64,000 bases of DNA from Microbacterium hominis (GCF_013282805.1 NZ_CP054038.1:2852001-2916000), one strand, 5' to 3'; positions 15,173 through 24,363 are shown, counted from the first letter of the stretch. Notes: generated by a model not told the origin, from the letters alone. Made by a program: numbers and translations.

Positions 15173-15601
15173 ATGCACCGGCGATCCGCGTCCGTCGCTG
15201 CGACGACGCTCACGCTGCTGCTGCTCACCGGGTGCACCCAGGGAGGTTCCGTGTCCGATCCGAGCTCCACCGACCCGAAGCCGGTGCCCACGAGCCCCGC
15301 CTCGCGATTCGCGACCACGACGCCCGGCCCGCTCCAGCCGAACGGCAACCCCTCCGACGTGCCCCCCGCGAAGTGGGACGCTCTCGTGGCCGATCTGGAA
15401 GGGCGCGGTGTGACCGGGGAGCCGGTGCTCGTGTCGGCCGAGACCGTCACGTGGCCGAACGGCGCACTGGGCTGCGCGAAGCCCGGCCACTTCTACACGC
15501 AGGCGCTGATCGACGGCATGCGGGTCGTCGTCGAGGTCGCCGGGGCGACATACGACTACCGGTTCGGCCAGAACGACGCACCGGTGCTCTGCGAGCGCTG
15601 A
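15173..15601 (+). CDS. Putative lipoprotein
   Basis: A 142-residue secreted protein. The signal sequence ends in the lipobox LLTGC with the lipidated Cys at 21. A Ser/Thr/Pro-rich linker (residues ~25-60) leads to a small domain (VPPAKWDALVADLEGRGVTGEPVLVSAETVTWPNGALGCAKPGHFYTQALIDGMRVVVEVAGATYDYRFG) that is common as an actinobacterial lipoprotein of unknown function; two cysteines (in LGC and VLCER) could pair. A strong GAGGAGG ribosome-binding site precedes ATG 15173. A hairpin follows the stop. Role unknown. Confidence 0.78.
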   Translation: MHRRSASVAATTLTLLLLTGCTQGGSVSDPSSTDPKPVPTSPASRFATTTPGPLQPNGNPSDVPPAKWDALVADLEGRGVTGEPVLVSAETVTWPNGALGCAKPGHFYTQALIDGMRVVVEVAGATYDYRFGQNDAPVLCER

Positions 15602-15608
15602 AACGACA

Positions 15609-15641
15609 GGGGCGGCACCCACGAGATGTGGATGCCGCCCC
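15609..15641. terminator. Bidirectional hairpin between convergent genes
   Basis: GGGGCGGCA (15609-15617) pairs with TGCCGCCCC (15633-15641). It sits between the stops of the lipoprotein gene (+) and the subtilase gene (-) and can serve both. Confidence 0.7.
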
Positions 15642-15655
15642 GGTGTCGTGAGACG

Positions 15656-18600
15656 TTACTTCGTCATCTTGACGAGCACCGCCTCGCTCGTGCCCGACTG
15701 GTTGTCGACCACGGCGGCCATGACGCCCAGCGGCTTCTGCGCGGCGACGGCGTCACCGTCGACGGCGACCGGAACCGTGAGGGTGCCGTTCTTCGCGACC
15801 TCGACGAACTGGCCGTTCTCGATCGCCGGAGCGAACGGGTTGTAGGTGGCCATGCCGTCGAACTCGTCGAAGCCCGCCGAGTCGGTGAGCGAGAAGCTCG
15901 CCACCGTGTAGTCGAACGTGCCGTTCGCCGCGGTGAGGCCCAGCGCCGACGTCGTCACCGGCAGCAGGATGGTGCTGCTGTCGGTCGGAGCCTGGGCGAG
16001 GAAGCCCTGCGCCGACAGACCGCCGGTGTTGAGGTTGGCGATGAAGACCTCGCTGCGACCATCGACGCTGCCCGCGCGGACCAGACCCGAGTCGACCGCG
16101 AAGACCGCGAAGTCGGGCTTGCCGTCACGGTTCGTGTCGATGAGCACATCGAACTCGACCGCTGCCGCGTTCGACCAGCGCTGGTGCGTGTTCACTGCGA
16201 ACACGAGCAGCTGCGTGCCGCTGAAGGGGAACGACTGCACACCGGCGTTGGCCAGGTCGAAGCCGGTGTCCGTGATCTGCTTCGCCACGTCCTTCTTGTC
16301 GGTCAGACCCCACTGGTAGAAGTCCGCGATCGCAGCCGACGCGCCCTTCTTGTTGGTCAGCGTGACCGACTTGGCGGCATCCACCACCTTCTCCTTCTTG
16401 CCGAACAGCTCACCGGTCTTGGCTTCGACGTTGGTGTCGGCGCGGGGGACCATGAGGTACGGAACGCGCAGCGACGAGGTCTCCGACGAGAAGACGACGT
16501 TGCCCGAGAACTCGTACAGCGCGAATTGGCTGGCCAGCGACGAGCCGACGGACGCGGAAGAGGCGGTGAGGGTCGCCTTCACGGTGGCCTTGCCACCGGC
16601 GGGAACCGTGACGCTCGAGCGGTCGAACGAGACCGTGGCCTGCTCCGACTGCGGCGAGGGGGCCGCGCTCACCTGGTACGTCACCGGGGAGGTGCCGTGG
16701 TTGGTGAGGGTGATCTCCTTCTCGCCGCTGAAGCCGCTCGTCGACTCCTGGAAGCCGAAGCTCAGGTTCGCCTCGCGGAAGGTGCCCATCTCGGTGCGCA
16801 CCTTGTCGCCCGAGGCGATGACCTGCGTCGCCACAGCCTGCGCGGTGTCGACGAGACCGGCGCCCGCGCGGGTCAGCTGGTAGCCGGCGACGCCGTCAGG
16901 GTCGGCCGACGAGACGATGGCGGCGGAGACGTCAGCGGCGCTCCAGCCCTCGTGGGCCTGCACGGCGAGTGCTGCGACACCCGCGACGTGCGGAGCGGCC
17001 ATCGAGGTGCCCGAGTTGGTCGACGGACCGTTGCCGGTGCCGACGCCCGTCGAGACGATCGAGACACCCGGTGCCGCTATGTCGACGCCGATGCCCGAGT
17101 CACCGCTGCGCGGGCCGTTCGATGAGAACGACGCGAAACCGCGGAAGTTCGGGTTCTCGAGGTCGGCCGGGGCGATGGTCGCCGCCGTGCCGTCCACACC
17201 GGTGAACGCCGCGCCGTCAGTCGAGCGCACACCCAGGAACGGGATCGTGACCGTGTACGGGTCGCCGTTGTCGGGGTTCTCGGTGATCGCGCCCTCGAAC
17301 GGCGGGTAGTCCGGCGAGGAGTTGACCATGAGGGATGCCGCGGCACCGGCCTGCTGGGCGAAGATCGCCTTCGCGACGCGGGCGCAGGTGCCACGGGTCG
17401 AGACGGCGAGCTGGTTCGCGCCGGCGGTGACGCCGTTGGCGGTGTACGCGGCGACAGAGCAGCCGAGCGCCTCGTTCTCGGGGGTGCCGTCGATGTCGAC
17501 CAGGCGCTTCACGGTGAACTCGCCCAGGCCCTCGAGGTCGGCGCCGTTGGCGTTGATCGCCGGGACGGTGACACCGTTCAGGGTGACCTCGGCGCCCGGG
17601 AACGACGCGGTGCTGTCGGTCGCGGCGACCGAGATGACACCCTCACCCGTGCCGGGCGAGCCGTTGATGTAGGGGCTCGGGCCGGAGTTGCCGGCCGAGG
17701 CGACGACGACGACGCCCGCGGCGACCGCGTTCGACGCAGCCACGGCCTCGGGGTCCTCAGCGGTGCCGTAGCTGGAGCCGAGCGACATGTTGATGACATC
17801 CATGTCGTTCTCGACGGCCCAGTCGATGGCGGCGACGGTGATGTTGGTCGAGCCGTCGCAGCCGAACACGCGCAGGGCGTACAGGTCGACCTCGGGGGCG
17901 ACACCCGGGCCGATGAGCCAGTCCTGCGACGCCGTCGACTCGTCGTACGCGCCCGTGTAGGTCGCGCCCTCGGCGGTCACACCGGTGCCGCCGGTGGTGC
18001 CGGCGACGTGGCTGCCGTGGCCCTGGCAGTCAAGCGGGTTCGAGTCGGGCATGGGAACCGCGTTGTCGTCGTTCGCGTCGTACGCGTCGCCGACGAAGTC
18101 CCAGCCGCCCTTGACGCGGGGCGCGTTCGGGCCGAACAGCGCCGGGTCGGCCGCCTCGGTCTCCGCCGCGTGGGCCGCGTCGTAGGCCTCGACCGTGCCC
18201 GGACCGCCGAAGTTGGCGTGGGTGTAGTCGATGCCGGTGTCGATGATGGCGACCTTGATGTTCTCGCCGGTGTAGCCGGTGTTCTGCCACACCTGCGGAA
18301 CGCCGAGGAACGGCACCGAGACGGCGTTGTCGATCGTCGAGGTGCGCGCCTCGCGCACGGCGACGACACCGGGCAGAGCGGTCAGATCGGCGACGGTGGA
18401 TGCCTGCACCGTGGCCTGCACACCGTTGTACGCCGACTGCATCTCGGCCTGCACCGAGCCGCCCGCGGCCTTCACCGCGTCGACGACGGGCTTCTGCGCA
18501 GCCTTGAGGCTGTCGCGGATCGCCTTCTTCTCGGTCTTCGACAGGTCGCGGCCCTTCTGGGCCTCGACCACGGCGACGGGGTCGCCCGAGAGCTGAACGA

Positions 18601-18784
18601 CGACCGACAGCTTCGCCGCGGCGTCAGCCGAGCGAGGCAGGAAGGTCGAGCTGATCTGACCGGAGGACTCCGCTGCGGTGAACCGCGACGACGGATCGTC
18701 GTCTGGGGCGGCGGCTGCGGCTGCAGCCGTGGTGGGAATCGACAGCGCCAGAACTCCGGCGACCGCCAACGCGCGTAGCGACAA
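15656..18784 (-). CDS. Secreted subtilisin-like serine protease (S8) with PA domain
   Basis: A 1042-residue exported protease. The order is: signal peptide (residues ~1-25, cut near TAAAAA), an inhibitor-I9-like propeptide (~50-150), then a catalytic domain with Asp182 (VAIIDTGID), His256 (GHGSHVAG), the oxyanion Asn366 (SAGNSGP) and Ser594 (GTSMAAPHVAG). A PA insert (~430-530) lies between Asn and Ser, as in lactocepin-like and plant subtilases. Residues ~650-1042 are beta-rich fibronectin-III-like domains. No LPXTG anchor or membrane helix is present at the C-terminus, so it is probably released. The start is TTG at 18784, preceded by an AGAAGG site. It degrades external proteins for nutrition or processing. 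Confidence 0.92.
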   Translation of the reverse strand: MSLRALAVAGVLALSIPTTAAAAAAAPDDDPSSRFTAAESSGQISSTFLPRSADAAAKLSVVVQLSGDPVAVVEAQKGRDLSKTEKKAIRDSLKAAQKPVVDAVKAAGGSVQAEMQSAYNGVQATVQASTVADLTALPGVVAVREARTSTIDNAVSVPFLGVPQVWQNTGYTGENIKVAIIDTGIDYTHANFGGPGTVEAYDAAHAAETEAADPALFGPNAPRVKGGWDFVGDAYDANDDNAVPMPDSNPLDCQGHGSHVAGTTGGTGVTAEGATYTGAYDESTASQDWLIGPGVAPEVDLYALRVFGCDGSTNITVAAIDWAVENDMDVINMSLGSSYGTAEDPEAVAASNAVAAGVVVVASAGNSGPSPYINGSPGTGEGVISVAATDSTASFPGAEVTLNGVTVPAINANGADLEGLGEFTVKRLVDIDGTPENEALGCSVAAYTANGVTAGANQLAVSTRGTCARVAKAIFAQQAGAAASLMVNSSPDYPPFEGAITENPDNGDPYTVTIPFLGVRSTDGAAFTGVDGTAATIAPADLENPNFRGFASFSSNGPRSGDSGIGVDIAAPGVSIVSTGVGTGNGPSTNSGTSMAAPHVAGVAALAVQAHEGWSAADVSAAIVSSADPDGVAGYQLTRAGAGLVDTAQAVATQVIASGDKVRTEMGTFREANLSFGFQESTSGFSGEKEITLTNHGTSPVTYQVSAAPSPQSEQATVSFDRSSVTVPAGGKATVKATLTASSASVGSSLASQFALYEFSGNVVFSSETSSLRVPYLMVPRADTNVEAKTGELFGKKEKVVDAAKSVTLTNKKGASAAIADFYQWGLTDKKDVAKQITDTGFDLANAGVQSFPFSGTQLLVFAVNTHQRWSNAAAVEFDVLIDTNRDGKPDFAVFAVDSGLVRAGSVDGRSEVFIANLNTGGLSAQGFLAQAPTDSSTILLPVTTSALGLTAANGTFDYTVASFSLTDSAGFDEFDGMATYNPFAPAIENGQFVEVAKNGTLTVPVAVDGDAVAAQKPLGVMAAVVDNQSGTSEAVLVKMTK

Positions 18785-19191
18785 GGGGAACCTTCTTTCT
18801 CTGCCCGGGGGATCGGGCAGACACGTACGGGAACGTAAGCGCGGATCCTCAGATAGTCAACAGGAAACTCTCAGCTTGACCAGATCGCTCAGAATGCGTC
18901 GTCTTCGCGTGCCGAATCGCGCAGAGTGGCGATTTTCCGAAACGAGCATGTAACAGTCGGCAACGTCTCGACACGCCCCGTCACGACAGTGCGGATGTCG
19001 GGGGCCGCAGCTAGCGTGGGGACATCGCGGCGAGCCGGGCGGTCCCGGGCTCCGGTTCATACCCAGGAGCGCATGCGGGTTCGACTCCCGCCGTCGCGTC
19101 TACGGCGTAGCCTCCTCCGCACCGGGACTCTGACTCCTTCGACGAGCGGCGCGATCCACCAAGCCCGGCGCCTCTCGCCACGCGCTGACCG
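18785..19191. other. 407-base intergenic region
   Basis: Upstream region of the minus-strand subtilase gene. It is less GC-rich near 18850-18960 than the genes around it and must hold the subtilase promoter, but I see no convincing pair of hexamers. The only structured part is a tRNA-like sequence at 19026-19098. Confidence 0.5.
19026..19098 (+). tRNA. tRNA-like sequence with CAT anticodon (doubtful)
   Basis: A 73-base stretch folds into an incomplete cloverleaf. Acceptor arm CGCGGCG / CGTCGCG pairs over 7 bp with one G-U, and the T arm GCGGG-TTCGACT-CCCGC is canonical with a perfect B-box. An anticodon-like loop TTCATAC is held by a stem that needs one mismatch or bulge. The D arm (CCGGG-CGGT-CCCGG) has an abnormally short loop, and no CCA is encoded. 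It could be a divergent or dead tRNA-Met-like gene, an attachment-site remnant or chance. I would not treat it as a functional tRNA without a covariance-model score. Confidence 0.25.
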
Positions 19192-19497
19192 TCAAGCGTC
19201 CGAGGCGTCGGCAGCCGCCCGGCCTACTTCGTCGCTCATGGCAGGGCTCGGCGGGTCGTCCTGCTCCGTATCTCCAGAGTCATCGCCGCTGGCGTCCCCC
19301 GCGGCTGCACCGCTCGAATCCGCCGGGTCGCCGCTCGGGATGACGCCGATCCCGACGGCCTGGTGGCTGTGCTCGGGTTCAGAGTCGGTGTCGCCCTTCG
19401 GTTCGTCGCCGGGCTCCTTCTCGATGCTCGGCTCCTCCAGTTCGTCTGTGGTCGGCTGGTCAGCCTCCCGACCTTCGTTCTGCGTGTTATCGGTCAT
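19192..19497 (-). CDS. Small acidic hypothetical protein
   Basis: A 101-residue, strongly acidic and probably disordered protein rich in Asp, Glu, Ser, Gly and Pro, with no hydrophobic core. ATG at 19497 is preceded by a GAGGAG site, which is the main argument that it is translated. No domain is recognisable. It lies 135 bases from the arfB stop on the same strand. Function unknown. Confidence 0.55.
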   Translation of the reverse strand: MTDNTQNEGREADQPTTDELEEPSIEKEPGDEPKGDTDSEPEHSHQAVGIGVIPSGDPADSSGAAAGDASGDDSGDTEQDDPPSPAMSDEVGRAAADASDA

Positions 19498-19631
19498 CGC
19501 ACTGCTCCTCACTCAACGGCGGGTGGATCCTCAGACTCCGTCGATCCGTGAGGCGCGGCAACGGCCTTGACGCCGCGCCAGACGACGGTAAGGTGCGCGT
19601 CAGATTGATCGGAAGGCGAAGACAAGCCCCC

Positions 19632-20069
19632 TCAGTCCCCCGGCGGCCTACGCAGCCGCTTCACGTCCGTGCGCTGGTTCTTCGCCTGCAGGCGCCGCTC
19701 CTGCGACCCGCGCGTCGGCTTCGTCGCGCGCCGCGGGGGTGCCGGTGGCCGCAGCGCCTCAACGACGAGTGCCGCGAGGCGGGCGCGGGCGGCGTCCCGA
19801 TTGCGCAGCTGAGCGCGATGCTCCGACGCGACGACGGTCAGCACCCCGCCGACGAGCCGGCCGCTCAGACGCGCGAGCAGCCGCTCCCGCTGGTGCGGCG
19901 AGAGCGCAGCCGAGCCAGCGATGTCCCACATCAGCTCCACGCGCGAATCCGCCGTGTTGACCCCCTGCCCGCCGGGTCCCGACGACCGCGAGAACCGCCA
20001 CGACAGCTCGGCCTCCGGAATCGTGAGCCGTGCGTCGATACGCAGCCCAGAGCGGTGCGCGGCGGTCAT
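19632..20069 (-). CDS. arfB: Alternative ribosome-rescue factor ArfB
   Basis: A 145-residue class I release-factor-like peptidyl-tRNA hydrolase. The GGQ tripeptide lies at residues 33-35 in SRSSGPGGQGVNTADSRVEL, and the C-terminus is the basic, flexible tail (RRATKPTRGSQERRLQAKNQRTDVKRLRR) that enters the empty mRNA channel of stalled ribosomes in characterised ArfB/YaeJ. There is no codon-recognition domain, matching the family. The frame is open for another 470 codons upstream, but that is the antisense shadow of the HNH gene; ATG 20069 gives the normal length. Confidence 0.92.
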   Translation of the reverse strand: MTAAHRSGLRIDARLTIPEAELSWRFSRSSGPGGQGVNTADSRVELMWDIAGSAALSPHQRERLLARLSGRLVGGVLTVVASEHRAQLRNRDAARARLAALVVEALRPPAPPRRATKPTRGSQERRLQAKNQRTDVKRLRRPPGD

Positions 20070-20319
20070 GCATCCATCATCCCTTCCCTCGCCGGCGGCT
20101 CGGCTGCCGACCCGACCATCGGGCGGCGGCCCGCCGCAACGGCGTTCGCGATCTCCCGCACACCGTGCTTCGGCAACTCGCACAGACTGCGCTTCAACAC
20201 GCCCCGCGCGAGAACGTCTTCGCGCGGGCGTCCTCGAGGTTATGAGGCGAGGCGTTCTTCGCCACGGGAGAGCGAAGGAGTTTCGAACAAATGTCCGAGG
20301 GTGGTGACATGATGAACCC

Positions 20320-21840
20320 ATGAGCGAAACAGCCACCACACCCGCCGAGGTCGCCGCCGCGCGCCTGGCTCCCGTGGTGGCCGAGGTCGTCGATATCCGT
20401 CGCCAGATCGCGTCGTTGCAGGCCCGTGAAGCCCGCGCCCTCGCCCGAGCAGGCGAGATCGCGGAGGAATGGGCGGATGCCGAACCCGCGCGTTCCGACG
20501 CCGAGGTAGCCCGACGCTCGGTCGCCGCGGAGATCGCGGCAGCGCTGCGGGTCTCCGACCGCACCGTGCAGCGGCAGGTCGACGAAGCGGAGCGGATGGT
20601 CGGGCGGTTCCCCGAGACCGTCGCGTCGCTCGAGGCCGGGCGCATCTCGCTCGTGCACGCACGCATCATCGTGGAGGCCGGCGACCGAATCGAACGCCCC
20701 GAGCTGGTCGCCGAGTATGAGTACAGCGTGCTCCCGTACGCCGAAGCCGAGTCCGCATCGCGGCTGCGCCCGGTCGCCCAGCGGCGAGCGCAGTGGTTCC
20801 TCGACGAGACGATCCGCGAACGCCACGCGGCTGCGTCGCGCACCAGCTGTGTGCAGGTGCACGACCTCGACGACGGCATGGCCGACCTCCACGTCACCGG
20901 ACCGGCGGTGATCATCCACGGCATCCACGACCGGCTCACCCGCATGGCGCGCGACGTGGCCGATGCCGACGCCCAGGCGATCCGCGATGCGCGCGCCGCG
21001 CTGGCGGCGGCGGAGCGGGACGAGTGTGCGGACGGCGCGGCAGCGAGCGCTACGGGCGCGGCCACGAACAGGGCGGGCGACTTTCTGAGCGCTGCAGGCG
21101 ACCCGGCGAGCGCCCCGAACGACTCCGCGAGCGCCGCAAGCGACCCGGCGAGCGCCCCGGGCGACTCCGCGACCTCAGCAGACCAGGCCCGCGCCCACCT
21201 CCACAACCTTGTCACGGCCCGGCGGTCGCTCGATGCGATCCGCACTGACCTCGTCGCCGACCTCCTGCTCGCGTCCGACCCAGTCGCGCACATCGGCACC
21301 GCGGAGACGGGGCTCGGCGCCATCCGGGCGACGGTGCAGGTGACGGTTCCCGTGCTGACGCTCATCGACTCCCCGGTCGATGACCCGTTCGACGCGGTGA
21401 CGCTCGCCGGCCACGGCCCCATTGACCCCGATACGGCGCGCGAGCTCGCCCGCACTGCTCCGGGGTGGGATCGCATCCTCACGCACCCGATCTCCGGCGC
21501 CGTGCTCGCCGTCGATCGGTATCAGCCCAGCAGCGAGATGCGACGCGCACTCGCGGTGCGCGATCAGCACTGCCGCTTTCCGGGGTGTCGACAGTCGACC
21601 GCGCGCAGTGACCTCGACCATACGATCGACTGGCAGAACGGCGGCAAGACGGCGGTGTCGAATCTCGGTCACCTCTGTCGACGGCATCACACGCTCAAGC
21701 ACCACACACCATGGACTGTCACGCAGAAGACAGCCGGCGTGCTCGAGTGGACGAGTCCGGGCGGCCGCCTTTACCCCGACCATCCCGCCTCGGGAGTCCA
21801 CTTCGCCACCGACGCCGAGTTCGACCCCGCGCCGTTCTGA
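20320..21840 (+). CDS. DUF222 / HNH endonuclease family protein (13E12-like)
   Basis: A 506-residue protein with an N-terminal DUF222 region (residues ~10-360) and a C-terminal HNH nuclease motif: CRFPGC...ARSDLDHTIDWQNGG...NLGHLCRRHHTLKHH. A low-complexity linker at residues ~240-285 repeats DPASAP/DSASA-like blocks. Such genes are multicopy in many actinobacteria, including the 13E12 repeat family of mycobacteria, and are thought to spread by mobile or homing mechanisms; the function is not established. Upstream, CTTCGC (20255) and GCGAAG (20270) form a short hairpin, and CGTTCTTCGC echoes CGTCTTCGC 37 bases earlier. Confidence 0.88.
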   Translation: MSETATTPAEVAAARLAPVVAEVVDIRRQIASLQAREARALARAGEIAEEWADAEPARSDAEVARRSVAAEIAAALRVSDRTVQRQVDEAERMVGRFPETVASLEAGRISLVHARIIVEAGDRIERPELVAEYEYSVLPYAEAESASRLRPVAQRRAQWFLDETIRERHAAASRTSCVQVHDLDDGMADLHVTGPAVIIHGIHDRLTRMARDVADADAQAIRDARAALAAAERDECADGAAASATGAATNRAGDFLSAAGDPASAPNDSASAASDPASAPGDSATSADQARAHLHNLVTARRSLDAIRTDLVADLLLASDPVAHIGTAETGLGAIRATVQVTVPVLTLIDSPVDDPFDAVTLAGHGPIDPDTARELARTAPGWDRILTHPISGAVLAVDRYQPSSEMRRALAVRDQHCRFPGCRQSTARSDLDHTIDWQNGGKTAVSNLGHLCRRHHTLKHHTPWTVTQKTAGVLEWTSPGGRLYPDHPASGVHFATDAEFDPAPF

Positions 21841-21915
21841 CACCCGGCTCCGTTCATAGGTCGTGCCGACTTGAGAGGGTGCCGCGAGCACTCCCTCTCT
21901 GCCAGACTCCACCCC

Positions 21916-22212
21916 ATGTGGATCGCCTGGATCGAGTTCGACCTGCTCCTGGGCGACGTGCACTCGCTCAAGGAGAAGCGCGGCATCCTTCGCCCGATCC
22001 TCGCCGACCTGAGCAAGCGCACCGAGGCCGCCGCGGCCGAAGTCGGCGCGCACGATCTGCACCGTCGGGCGCAGGTCGGCCTCTCCGTCGTCGGATCCGA
22101 AACCGCCCACGTGCGCGACGTGCTCGACCGCGCCGAGCGCCTGCTCGCCGAGGAGCACCCCGAGGTCACGCTCCTGTCCGCACGCCGCGGCCTGCACTCC
22201 AGCGAAGACTGA
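21916..22212 (+). CDS. DUF503 family protein (YlxP-like)
   Basis: A 98-residue protein of the DUF503 family, recognised by MWIAWIEFDLLLGDVHSLKEKRGILRPILADL at the N-terminus. Homologues often sit in the infB-rbfA region and adopt a ferredoxin-like fold; here the gene stands apart, convergent with the diacylglycerol kinase-like gene 24 bases away. ATG 21916 gives the family's usual N-terminus. The start lacks an obvious strong Shine-Dalgarno. The biochemical role is not known. Confidence 0.85.
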   Translation: MWIAWIEFDLLLGDVHSLKEKRGILRPILADLSKRTEAAAAEVGAHDLHRRAQVGLSVVGSETAHVRDVLDRAERLLAEEHPEVTLLSARRGLHSSED

Positions 22213-22236
22213 CGGGGAAGGACTGGCGAAGAGGAC

Positions 22237-23163
22237 TCAGCGCACGCGCAGCGCCCCGGCGTCCACTCGCACGGTGAAGGTCTGCACGTCGCCGACTTCC
22301 TCGCCGTCGATCTCGAACGGCACCGGCTCGGGGAGCTCCACCCGCATTCGCTCGCCGACCAGGTGGCGTGCGGTGTCGGCATCCAATGTCGCGCTCTCTT
22401 TCGCGAAGAACCGGCGGATGCCGTTGTCCCACACGAACGAGCGCACGGTGTCCAGCCACCCGGCCACCGAGTCTGCGCTGACGACGAGCACGTCGAGCTG
22501 CCCGTCGTCGACCGCGGCGTCGGGCAGAATCGCGACCCCGCCCTGAATGGTGCCGCAGTTGCCGACGATCAGCGTGTGTCCGCTCACGGTCTCGGGCGCG
22601 CCGTCGTCGACCTGCAGGGTGAACTCCACCACCTCGGACTTCTCGACCGCCCGGCCAAGCGCCTCGACGTAGGCGAGCCAGCCGGCCTTGTCCTTGAGGT
22701 CGTCGTCGGTCTCCACGAGCATCTGCGCGTCGAGCCCGAAGCCGACCATCACGGCGAAGCCCTTCTCCTGACCGTCGCCGGTGTCGATCCAGCCGATGTC
22801 GACGCGCCGCTCGTCAGTCTCCAGCGCGCGCTCGATCGCCGCCTCCACGTCGCCGATCGGCACGTCGAGGTTGCGCGCGAGGAGGTTGCCCGTCCCCTGC
22901 GGCACGATCGCCAGTGCCGCATCCGCCCCGGCGAGCACCTCGGCGACCGCACGCACGGTGCCATCGCCGCCGGCCACGATCACCAGCTCCGCCCCGGCGG
23001 CGAGTGCATCCCGGGCCGGGCCGTGACCGGGATCGTCCTCCGTGGTCTCGAACCATTCCGCGGCGGCGCAGGCATCCGGGTCGACCTTGTCGAAGGCGTC
23101 GCAGAGGTCGTCGCGCGCGATCTTGCTCGGGTTGAAGACGACGGCGAGGCGAGGAGTTGTCAT
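22237..23163 (-). CDS. Diacylglycerol kinase-like lipid kinase
   Basis: A 308-residue protein with the DAGK catalytic domain. The nucleotide-binding loop is VIVAGGDGTVRAVAEVLAG (near residue 60-78), followed by VPQGTGNLLARNLDVP, both hallmark motifs of the YegS/BmrU/DgkB superfamily. The C-terminal half is the beta-sandwich lipid-binding part. It would phosphorylate diacylglycerol or a related lipid with ATP at the membrane surface. ATG 23163 gives the usual N-terminus MTTPRLAVVFNPSK. Monocistronic, divergent from dps. Confidence 0.88.
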   Translation of the reverse strand: MTTPRLAVVFNPSKIARDDLCDAFDKVDPDACAAAEWFETTEDDPGHGPARDALAAGAELVIVAGGDGTVRAVAEVLAGADAALAIVPQGTGNLLARNLDVPIGDVEAAIERALETDERRVDIGWIDTGDGQEKGFAVMVGFGLDAQMLVETDDDLKDKAGWLAYVEALGRAVEKSEVVEFTLQVDDGAPETVSGHTLIVGNCGTIQGGVAILPDAAVDDGQLDVLVVSADSVAGWLDTVRSFVWDNGIRRFFAKESATLDADTARHLVGERMRVELPEPVPFEIDGEEVGDVQTFTVRVDAGALRVR

Positions 23164-23347
23164 GCCGCCACTCTGGGCGAGCGGGCGCAACGCGTGCAAC
23201 CTCTTGCCATCGGGAGCCCCGGGCGGTAGCGCGGCGCGGTGAGGCCGCGGTGCGCCGATACCATCCCGCTCGCGGTCAGGCAAGGCCCCGGCATCCATGG
23301 CACCGCGGCCGTAGCGTCGTTCTCGACGTCCCGAAAGGATCACGACC

Positions 23348-23932
23348 ATGGCGAGCCAGACGAAGACGAAGACCTCGACCTCCTCGCGGAGCACCGCGCC
23401 GCGCAACGCCCGCCGCCCCGCCAAGGGCGGCTCGGGCGCGAAGCTCACCGGGGAGCAGAACGCCGAGAGCGGCTTCCAGGCCTCGAAGGCGCTGAGCGAG
23501 AGCCTGCAGCGGGTGCTCGCCGACCTCATCGAACTGTCGCTGCAGGGCAAGCAGGCGCACTGGAACGTCGTCGGGCGCAATTTCCGCGACACGCACCTTC
23601 AGCTCGACGAGATCATCGACGCCTCCCGCAGCCTCTCCGACGTCGTCGCCGAGCGCATGCGCGCGCTGCACGCCCTGCCCGACGGCCGCAGCGACACGGT
23701 GGCCGAGACCACATCGCTGCCGGAGTTCCCGCACGGCGAGATCGACACCGACGAGGTCGTCGACCTCGTCACCGAACGCCTCGAGGCCGTGATCGCCACC
23801 TGCCGCGCCGTGCACGACGACGTCGACGAGGAGGATCCGACCAGCGCCGACATCCTGCACGAGGTGCTGGCGCAGCTCGAGCAGTTCGCCTGGATGGTCA
23901 GTGCCGAGAAGCGCTCGCCGACGGTGCGGTGA
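23348..23932 (+). CDS. dps: Dps-family DNA-binding ferritin-like protein
   Basis: A 194-residue Dps. The ferroxidase set His71, His83, Asp87, Asp98 and Glu102 has exactly the spacing of the E. coli Dps residues 51/63/67/78/82. Residues 1-30 are a Lys/Arg/Ser/Thr-rich tail (KTKTSTSSRSTAPRNARRPAKGG), fitting non-specific DNA binding. The protein forms dodecamers that oxidise Fe(II) with peroxide and coat DNA in stress or stationary phase. AAAGGA precedes ATG 23348. It is followed by a small unknown gene on the same strand. Confidence 0.95.
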   Translation: MASQTKTKTSTSSRSTAPRNARRPAKGGSGAKLTGEQNAESGFQASKALSESLQRVLADLIELSLQGKQAHWNVVGRNFRDTHLQLDEIIDASRSLSDVVAERMRALHALPDGRSDTVAETTSLPEFPHGEIDTDEVVDLVTERLEAVIATCRAVHDDVDEEDPTSADILHEVLAQLEQFAWMVSAEKRSPTVR

Positions 23933-24021
23933 CCGCTGTGATTTCCACTGCGCGAATCCGCCCTGTCCGGGTTATTGTTACGGCAAGTGCAACAACGCGC
24001 TTCGTACCCGATCGAGGATCA

Positions 24022-24363
24022 GTGCCTTACCGCGACCACGCCACCGTTCAGTCCTGGGTGACGGATTTCATCGAGCTGCACGGCAGCGTCGCCCCCGACG
24101 TGTCGGTGCTCGAGCAGTACTACACCGAGGGGCCCGACACCGGGCTCGTGGTCATCGGCCTGCGCACCGCGTCGACGGGCACCTTCGTGCAGCCGCTGGA
24201 GCGCGACGGCAAGCCGGTGTGGACTGTGCACTTCGAACCGCGCGAAGAGGGCCTCGACCTGGGTGCGGGCGCTGTCGCCCAGCTCGCCGCCGACCTCCAA
24301 CTGCTCAGCGAGCTCTGCTCCTACCTGCAGGAGCGCACCGACGCGGCCGTCGCCGTCGCCTGA
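24022..24363 (+). CDS. Small conserved-looking hypothetical protein
   Basis: A 113-residue soluble protein without recognised domain. GTG 24022 is chosen because a GAGGA site precedes it by two to three bases and the sequence upstream of it does not look coding. The product has an alternating strand/helix pattern (TGLVVIGLRTASTGTFVQPLERDGKPVWTVHFEPREEGLDLGAGAVAQLAADLQLLSELCSYLQERT). It lies 89 bases past dps and ends 48 bases from a convergent gene. It may belong to a family of small actinobacterial proteins; I cannot name a function. Confidence 0.65.
   Translation: MPYRDHATVQSWVTDFIELHGSVAPDVSVLEQYYTEGPDTGLVVIGLRTASTGTFVQPLERDGKPVWTVHFEPREEGLDLGAGAVAQLAADLQLLSELCSYLQERTDAAVAVA

Noticed and set aside
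19026..19098. Selenocysteine tRNA (TCA anticodon reading)
   Set aside because: Length is 73 bases rather than ~95, there is no long variable arm or 8-bp acceptor, and no selenoprotein machinery is in the window.
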